11,349 bases of DNA from an uncultured Lachnospiraceae bacterium. Its GTDB lineage: Bacteria > Bacillota > Clostridia > Lachnospirales > Lachnospiraceae. Each line of letters starts with the position of its first letter. The first letter of the stretch is position 1. Below the pieces are notes generated by a model. The model was not told the DNA's origin. It ran no database searches and was given only the letters and a program-made list of their open reading frames with translations. The DNA lies in the NCBI GenBank assembly GCA_910584325.1, contig CAJTZH010000084.1, forward strand, positions 1 to 11,349, given 5' to 3'. This document shows, one piece after another, positions 7,208 through 11,349 of the stretch. A program made the translations under genes and the position numbers.

Positions 7208-9280
7208 CTAAGAAAACGCTTTGTTCAATTCCTCTGTTCCCGGCAGCACGAAGCGTCCGTCCACAATGATATCAAGGCGTGTTTTGTCTCTTAACACTGC
7301 CGTCACTGCGCCGATTTCATCATACGGAATGGTAATATCGGTATGACAGTTAAAATATGCTTTACCGGTATCCTCTCTGCGCAGGACTGAAAGCTCGTTA
7401 TCCCTTGCGATAATCTCCTTACCGTCAGGATTGTAGACCTTCGTGTCTTCCGCCCATGAATAACAGGTATCCCCTACCGCAAAATGCGGTCCCATTTTTT
7501 CCACAATCAGAATCGGAAGTTTATAGACAATATCATACTTGTTCGCCATCACATACGCCGTCGTGTTCGTTCCTATCGCGAACTCTCCTAACGGCAGCGT
7601 CTCATGCTCAAACAGGATTGTCTGTTTCATCAGCGCCTCATTCTGCGCCCTGTCGGCAAAATTATCGCAGGAATACGCGCTTACCATGCCGTCCTTAAAT
7701 TCCACCGTCAGATTATCAAAACAAATGTCATGAAGATAAACACGGCTTACATTGAGCCGCCCGTTTGTCCCTTTTAACACAGGCGACGTGAAAACTTCGC
7801 CTAACGGAATATTGACGTCCGCCACACAGTTCTCAAAGGCCGTCTCTTTCTCATGATTTTGCACCGGCATAATACTGACCCTCATATCGGTCGTGTTGGC
7901 GCCCCTGCCTTTTACTTCCACATATTCCGCCCAGTCCAAAACATCTATCATCTTCTGCTGGATTTCTTTATACAATTCATAATCCAGCGTATTCACGCGG
8001 ACTGTCTCTTTAAAAATCTCCTCGAACTGTTCTCCGATTTCAGGAACGGGATAGGCGATTATCGTAAAACTGCGTTCTTCGCCTTTAATATATTGATTTG
8101 TAATCCGCGCCGCCTCGTTATCAAGATAGATGGATAATTCTTTCTGTTTATCGGATAACACAGGACTCTCTTTTCTCCCCTCCGGCTCAAACGGATTTTC
8201 ACCAAATGTTTCTATAACGGCAGGACCGGCAAAAACGGACGCCAAATCCTTATATGTCTCATATGCCGTTCTCATTACCTCCAGTTTCCGTTCCACAAAC
8301 GCTTTATCAAGATAAAACGCATTGTCAAAGCGATGGTCATATTCCATCTGCTTGTTGGGAACCGCTCCGTAATACCCGTTACGGATATGCATACGCTTAT
8401 TGATACTGTATGTTGCCGCACGGTAAATTGTCGGCTTCAGACCCATTTTCCTGAAATTTTCTATGGACTTGCGTACAATACGTTCAAATCCCAGGATATA
8501 ACGGATATTGACAGTCTTTTTCTTCGATAAGTCCTTGTTTCCCAGAATAAATCCCTTGCGGTACCCTTCCGTAAACGTATCCGCCATCATTGTTATCTCT
8601 TCTTCCGGCAGCGAATTTAAAAAAGCCGCCGTTTTGAGCTCGTTTTCCGTAATATATTCACCGAACCGGTACAGATACCGCAAATCGGTAAGCTCGGATT
8701 CCATAATAATATCCGTCGCAAACGACAGCGCAGGCTCGACCTGTTCCCTGATTCTGTGTGTAACCGTAAGCTCCGCATAATCGCTTACATACCAGTAAAC
8801 CGCGTCGTGAACCTCCTTAAAAGACGGCATTTGCGCATCACAAAACAGACAATATATCTGTAAAAATAATTCCGCGCAGATTGTCATGTCCGTAAGCCTT
8901 CCCTCATACACATAGACAATCAGACCGCGAAGCTCCGTATACACAAAGGATAAAATACCGCCAAACTCCTCCGATAACTGTCCTACGGCATAAACCGGAT
9001 TTGCATAGCTTGTCTCATAAGCGCCTGGCAGAATATCGGCGTACAGTTCCCGGTTTTGATTCTGCAGTTCTTCCATGGACATATTTTCCTGACTGCCGTT
9101 TAAAAACAGCGTATACAGGCTGTCCAGTTTCAAAATAAAGTCCGCGGTTTTTGTAAAATACGCGGCAAACGGCTCTTTCACACATTGCTCCGACGTAATC
9201 CCGCGAATCCGCTCCAGCGCCAGCGCGTACCGCTCTCTTATGTTCTCGTCTTCCTCGTCAAATACTTTTCTGTAATCCAT
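7208..9280 (-). CDS. Large M29-type (AmpS/AmpT-like) metallo-aminopeptidase with an extended N-terminal region
   Basis: This protein has 690 residues from the ATG at 9280. The C-terminal 290 or so residues match peptidase family M29 (thermophilic leucyl aminopeptidases with two metal ions). Candidate ligands in family order are E495 in GEVFTSP, E566 in LGEFAIG, H599 in GPHFAVG, Y607 in CYS, and H646/D648 in CHTD. RGANTTDMRV (about 459-468) and VADVNIPLGE are also typical. The first 400 residues or so are mostly helical, polar and without a clear domain. Typical M29 enzymes are about 410 residues, so this front part is far larger than usual. No signal peptide is seen, so it is probably cytoplasmic, trimming peptides. 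It is the last gene of the pyrE group. The frame also opens at GTG 9295 and ATG 9283, and I prefer 9280 because AGGAG (9289-9285) is too close to the others. Confidence 0.85.
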   Translation of the reverse strand: MDYRKVFDEEDENIRERYALALERIRGITSEQCVKEPFAAYFTKTADFILKLDSLYTLFLNGSQENMSMEELQNQNRELYADILPGAYETSYANPVYAVGQLSEEFGGILSFVYTELRGLIVYVYEGRLTDMTICAELFLQIYCLFCDAQMPSFKEVHDAVYWYVSDYAELTVTHRIREQVEPALSFATDIIMESELTDLRYLYRFGEYITENELKTAAFLNSLPEEEITMMADTFTEGYRKGFILGNKDLSKKKTVNIRYILGFERIVRKSIENFRKMGLKPTIYRAATYSINKRMHIRNGYYGAVPNKQMEYDHRFDNAFYLDKAFVERKLEVMRTAYETYKDLASVFAGPAVIETFGENPFEPEGRKESPVLSDKQKELSIYLDNEAARITNQYIKGEERSFTIIAYPVPEIGEQFEEIFKETVRVNTLDYELYKEIQQKMIDVLDWAEYVEVKGRGANTTDMRVSIMPVQNHEKETAFENCVADVNIPLGEVFTSPVLKGTNGRLNVSRVYLHDICFDNLTVEFKDGMVSAYSCDNFADRAQNEALMKQTILFEHETLPLGEFAIGTNTTAYVMANKYDIVYKLPILIVEKMGPHFAVGDTCYSWAEDTKVYNPDGKEIIARDNELSVLRREDTGKAYFNCHTDITIPYDEIGAVTAVLRDKTRLDIIVDGRFVLPGTEELNKAFS

Positions 9281-9290
9281 CATTCTCCTA
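9278..9290 (-). promoter_or_regulatory. Ribosome binding site overlapping the preceding stop codon
   Basis: On the - strand TAGGAGA (9290-9284) contains both the stop TAG of the three-helix membrane protein and the AGGAG for the peptidase. Spacing is 1 nt to ATG 9283 and 4 nt to ATG 9280. Either ATG is possible, and both are tight enough to suggest coupled translation. Confidence 0.6.
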
Positions 9291-9593
9291 AACACCCATC
9301 ATAATAATGCCAAGCATAAATACAAAAATAATACCGCACATCATGGAACCCGCAATCGAAGTACGATAATATTTGTCACTTTCCTTAAAACTTAACAGTC
9401 CGATGGCAAGCCCGCCCACGTCGAATAAAAACGCGGCTAATCCAAGCGCGCCCACCACCAGAGGTCCGTTTCCCTTGTGCATAAAAGACAATATGACGCC
9501 CGCAAGTACAAATACAACCGCCATGCACCCCAAAAAAATGGAAAGCACACCGCCGACCGACGTCGTTCTGTCACTGAATTTAACTTTTTCCAT
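9288..9593 (-). CDS. Small three-helix membrane protein of unknown function
   Basis: This 101-residue protein has a short polar N-terminus (MEKVKFSDRTTS) and three hydrophobic segments at about 15-37, 44-68 and 78-100. It ends with almost no C-terminal tail. The segments are rich in Gly, Ala and small residues. The frame is open 57 nt further upstream to a TTG at 9650, but that extension is highly charged, lies inside the VanZ-like gene and lacks a ribosome binding site. ATG 9593 is therefore preferred, although its own site is weak, and translation may depend on coupling through the 14-nt overlap with the VanZ-like gene. It may belong to a small uncharacterised Lachnospiraceae membrane family (possibly DUF6142, from memory and unsure). 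No function can be assigned. Confidence 0.75.
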   Translation of the reverse strand: MEKVKFSDRTTSVGGVLSIFLGCMAVVFVLAGVILSFMHKGNGPLVVGALGLAAFLFDVGGLAIGLLSFKESDKYYRTSIAGSMMCGIIFVFMLGIIMMGV

Positions 9594-10053
9594 GTTCCGT
9601 CTTTTTTCCTTTTCTGTTTTTGAATATCTGTCTGAAAATACAATATCCAATCAATCCGCCTATGGTATTTAAAAGCAAATCGTCCACGTCGAAACTTCCC
9701 ACCTTGGAAATCAGCTGGGACAATTCAATGAGCAGGCTCATATCCAGACTCAGTATCGTCATGCCGAAATATCCGTAGCGGTTATTAATCAGTCCCGGTA
9801 AAAACAAGCCAAAAGGAACGAATGCAGCCACATTTCCCAAAAGATTCGCCGCAACCGCTCCTATCCCCAGTTTCCTCCAGTATGTAAGAAATCTTGCTAT
9901 CTCCTTAAACGGTACAAGATTATAATGATATTCCGAAGATACAATGTCTCTTCCAAGACTCTCCGCAAAGAACATAAAATACATTAAAAGCACAAGATAA
10001 ATAAAAAACAGAACCCCTGAAGTAATTCTATGTCTTTTATCTAACTTCTTCAC
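9580..10053 (-). CDS. VanZ-like membrane protein
   Basis: This 157-residue protein has four hydrophobic helices at about 11-30, 64-88, 95-115 and 124-143. It carries the VanZ-family pattern NLVPFKEI (45-52), NLLGNVAAFVPFGLFLP (70-86) and the SQLISKVGSFDVDDLLLNTIG region (112-132) with its acidic pair near the membrane border. VanZ of enterococci gives low-level teicoplanin resistance, but most homologues are of unknown role, and resistance should not be inferred here. The start is GTG at 10053, with GAGG 5 nt upstream. It begins 15 nt after the 50-residue gene and overlaps the next membrane gene, so all are likely in one transcript from the pyrE promoter. Confidence 0.9.
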   Translation of the reverse strand: MKKLDKRHRITSGVLFFIYLVLLMYFMFFAESLGRDIVSSEYHYNLVPFKEIARFLTYWRKLGIGAVAANLLGNVAAFVPFGLFLPGLINNRYGYFGMTILSLDMSLLIELSQLISKVGSFDVDDLLLNTIGGLIGYCIFRQIFKNRKGKKTEHGKS

Positions 10054-10068
10054 TTCAACCTCGTTATT

Positions 10069-10221
10069 CTAAAATAAATGATTTGATTTGCTTGCAAGAA
10101 GTTTTGCTCCGCTCACAATCAACAAAACGCCAATAGTAACACCTGCAACAATATTGATTACGCCTGCAACAATGCTCAACGCGCCTGACGATTTTACTGT
10201 CTTATACTGCTTCTCATCCAT
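10069..10221 (-). CDS. 50-residue single-helix membrane miniprotein
   Basis: A short open frame fills the gap between pyrE and the VanZ-like gene. It begins MDEKQYKTVKSSGALS, has a Gly/Val/Ile-rich hydrophobic stretch at about residues 13-42 with IVAGV occurring twice (17-21 and 24-28), and ends with a short basic/polar tail (KSNHLF). AGGAGGG lies about 9 nt before its ATG, inside the last codons of pyrE, and only 5 nt separate the pyrE stop from its start. Strong translation signals and tight spacing on both sides make it a real gene in my judgement. The function is unknown. The small-residue face suggests helix packing, self-assembly or binding to a larger membrane protein such as its VanZ-like neighbour, which is speculation. 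Confidence 0.78.
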   Translation of the reverse strand: MDEKQYKTVKSSGALSIVAGVINIVAGVTIGVLLIVSGAKLLASKSNHLF

Positions 10222-10226
10222 AACTG

Positions 10227-10913
10227 TTATCCCTCCTGTTTCGCGCCATACTGCTCATAGTATGCGTCAATCGCCGATTTTAATGTATCGTCAATGATAA
10301 TCTTACCGTTACATGGCTTGTTGTAAAGATACTCTACGACTTCTTTCATGGAAACAATCGCGTTGGCATCAAAACCGTATTTGTCCTTTATCTGCGAAAG
10401 CGCGCTCTTCTCACCGTCAAGTCCCTGTTCCATACGGTTTAAGGAAACCATCAGTCCTTTAATTACCACGCTGCCCTGCGCCTTGATAATCGGAAATGTC
10501 TCTTCAATCGATTTGCCTGAAGTGGTAACATCCTCAATAATAACCACCCTGTCGCCGTCCTTCAGCGGACTCCCCAGAAGGATTCCCGCGTCGCCGTGGT
10601 CCTTTATCTCCTTACGGTTGGAACAGTAACGGATTTCCTTGCCGTACAATTCGCTGTAAGCCATCGTTGTCGCGACGCTCAACGGTATTCCTTTGTACGC
10701 CGGTCCGAACAACACGTCAAAATCATCGCCGTAATGTTCGTGTATCGCTCTGGCGTAATACTCTCCAAGCTTCCTAAGCTGTGTTCCCGTTACATATAAA
10801 CCCGCATTCATAAAAAACGGGGATTTTCTGCCGCTCTTTAACGTAAATTCACCAAATTTCAGGACATTGCTGTCCACCATAAATTGGATAAATTCCTGCT
10901 TGTACTGCTCCAT
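10227..10913 (-). CDS. pyrE: Orotate phosphoribosyltransferase
   Basis: This 228-residue protein is of usual PyrE length. The enzyme couples orotate to PRPP to give OMP, the fifth step of pyrimidine synthesis, in the cytoplasm as a dimer. It shows the N-terminal FTLKSGRKSPFF (23-34), GPAYKGIPL (70-78), the mobile catalytic loop near RKEIKDHGDAG (100-110), and the PRPP-binding motif VVIIEDVTTSGKS (123-135). AGGAGG stands about 10 nt before the ATG. It is the first gene after a strong promoter and a leader hairpin, and is followed closely by the 50-residue gene. No other pyrimidine gene is in the window, so pyrE here is separate from any pyrD/pyrF cluster that may lie elsewhere. Confidence 0.97.
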   Translation of the reverse strand: MEQYKQEFIQFMVDSNVLKFGEFTLKSGRKSPFFMNAGLYVTGTQLRKLGEYYARAIHEHYGDDFDVLFGPAYKGIPLSVATTMAYSELYGKEIRYCSNRKEIKDHGDAGILLGSPLKDGDRVVIIEDVTTSGKSIEETFPIIKAQGSVVIKGLMVSLNRMEQGLDGEKSALSQIKDKYGFDANAIVSMKEVVEYLYNKPCNGKIIIDDTLKSAIDAYYEQYGAKQEG

Positions 10914-10937
10914 CGTATCATAAACCTCCTAAATCAT

Positions 10938-10972
10938 ATGTAATATGCCGTCCTGCGACGGATACATTACAC
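10938..10972 (-). promoter_or_regulatory. Leader hairpin upstream of pyrE
   Basis: In the pyrE leader an inner 5-bp stem CCGTC/GACGG with a 4-nt loop (10953-10956 on the + strand) continues, after a small internal loop, into a 7-bp GTAAT-type stem (10940-10946 with 10964-10970). Two further possible pairs lie outside. The structure ends about 8 nt before the pyrE AGGAGG and has no U-run after it, so it is not an ordinary terminator. It could affect translation start or mRNA stability. I do not see the PyrR binding-loop consensus clearly. Confidence 0.55.
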
Positions 10973-10988
10973 TGCAAATGTCTGATTT

Positions 10989-11017
10989 ATTCTACCATAA
11001 AGACATCCATTTATCAA
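10989..11017 (-). promoter_or_regulatory. Sigma-A-type promoter of the pyrE group, with extended -10
   Basis: On the - strand TTGATA (11017-11012), a 17-nt spacer and TAGAAT (10994-10989) form a strong housekeeping promoter. TGG just before the -10 adds the extended -10 element. The start would be near 10982, giving a leader of about 70 nt. The -35 begins only a few bases after the stop codon of the upstream gene. Confidence 0.78.
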
Positions 11018-11023
11018 CTGTGA

Positions 11024-11349
11024 CTATTGATATTCATAATATATATTTCTTGAGTAATTATCCGGAACGGACGCGCTCGAAAACAGATTTCCGATACTTA
11101 CGACATCGCCGTATCCTATTACATAGACATTTTTAACGGGTTTCCAGACCCCTCCGTCGCAATACTCGATATTACCCGTGGAAATATTATCCCTAAACAC
11201 CGCGTCCCCAAAACTTTTCGCGCTGCTATACGACGAAAAACACATCCTGCCCCCTACCGGATTTGCGATTACCGCATCCCATTCTGATTTATCATTTACC
11301 GTCAGCAGCAGACATGCCAGATATGTGGAATGTTCCCATTTCGGCGTGT
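11024..11349 (-). CDS. C-terminal part of an unrecognised protein (gene runs past the window end)
   Basis: The frame is open from the window edge to a TAG at 11026-11024, giving 107 or so residues of a protein whose start lies outside. An internal ATG at 11245 exists, but the frame continues upstream without a stop and without a clear ribosome binding site there, so this is taken as a C-terminal fragment. The sequence is rich in Ser, Gly, Tyr, Asn and aromatic residues (for example ISTGNIEYCDGGVWKP and YVIGYGDVVSIGNLF). It has two visible cysteines in the second half and ends in an aromatic NIYYEYQ tail. No known domain is recognised. The composition resembles beta-rich or extracytoplasmic domains, which is only an impression. 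Confidence 0.6.
   Translation of the reverse strand, partial: TPKWEHSTYLACLLLTVNDKSEWDAVIANPVGGRMCFSSYSSAKSFGDAVFRDNISTGNIEYCDGGVWKPVKNVYVIGYGDVVSIGNLFSSASVPDNYSRNIYYEYQ

Noticed and set aside
9594..9650. Upstream TTG start adding 19 charged residues to the three-helix membrane protein
   Set aside because: It lies inside the VanZ-like gene and lacks a ribosome binding site; the hydrophobic protein with a short N-terminus from 9593 is more natural.
9580..10053. Calling the VanZ-like protein a glycopeptide resistance gene
   Set aside because: No other van genes are present, and most VanZ-family members have no proven resistance role.
10929..10967. A 12-codon open frame (MYPSQDGILHMI) in the pyrE leader on the - strand, ending with TAG inside the pyrE ribosome binding site
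   Set aside because: It has no ribosome binding site and its start lies within the hairpin stem, so chance is more likely than a leader peptide.

Overview
The window looks like a chromosomal segment of a low-to-mid GC Firmicute, most likely a gut-type clostridium of the Lachnospiraceae. This rests on the strong AGGAGG-type ribosome binding sites, the clustered purine genes, a large M29 peptidase, and an ABC-F protein of the YkpA/YbiT-like type. The genus cannot be told from the sequence. There is no rRNA, tRNA, insertion sequence, phage gene or CRISPR array in view.

Layout. On the + strand (1-2451) are an ABC-F ATPase lacking only its extreme N-terminus and a PHP-family phosphoesterase that starts with TTG. 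They end at a hairpin (about 2433-2480) that has T-runs on both sides and can serve as a shared terminator with the convergent purine operon. Everything after that is on the - strand. Read in its direction of transcription, a 5'-truncated unknown gene (11349-11024) is followed by a consensus promoter and a leader hairpin, then pyrE, a 50-residue membrane miniprotein, a VanZ-like protein, a three-helix membrane protein and a roughly 690-residue M29-type aminopeptidase. A second consensus promoter (7175-7147) then starts purE-purM-purN-[SDR oxidoreductase]-[NTF2/ketosteroid-isomerase-like]-purD.

How the genes work together. PurD, PurN, PurM and PurE catalyse four steps of de novo purine synthesis (GAR synthesis, GAR formylation, AIR synthesis, AIR carboxylation/N5-CAIR mutation). 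PyrE makes OMP in the pyrimidine pathway. All gaps in the purine operon are 24 nt or less, or are overlaps, so the oxidoreductase and the small NTF2-fold protein are almost certainly made with the purine enzymes. They sit between purN and purD, where purH is found in many Firmicutes.

The most interesting observation is this non-purine pair. The oxidoreductase resembles the 3-alpha-hydroxysteroid dehydrogenase/carbonyl reductase (HsdA) branch of the SDR family, and the NTF2-like protein aligns by eye with ketosteroid isomerase over its catalytic Tyr and Asp. This could be a two-enzyme steroid, bile-acid or other cyclic-ketone module carried inside a purine operon. The substrate is unknown. Other points of note are the 50-residue gene after pyrE, the pyrE leader hairpin, the enlarged M29 protein and the degenerate ATPase motifs in the ABC-F protein.
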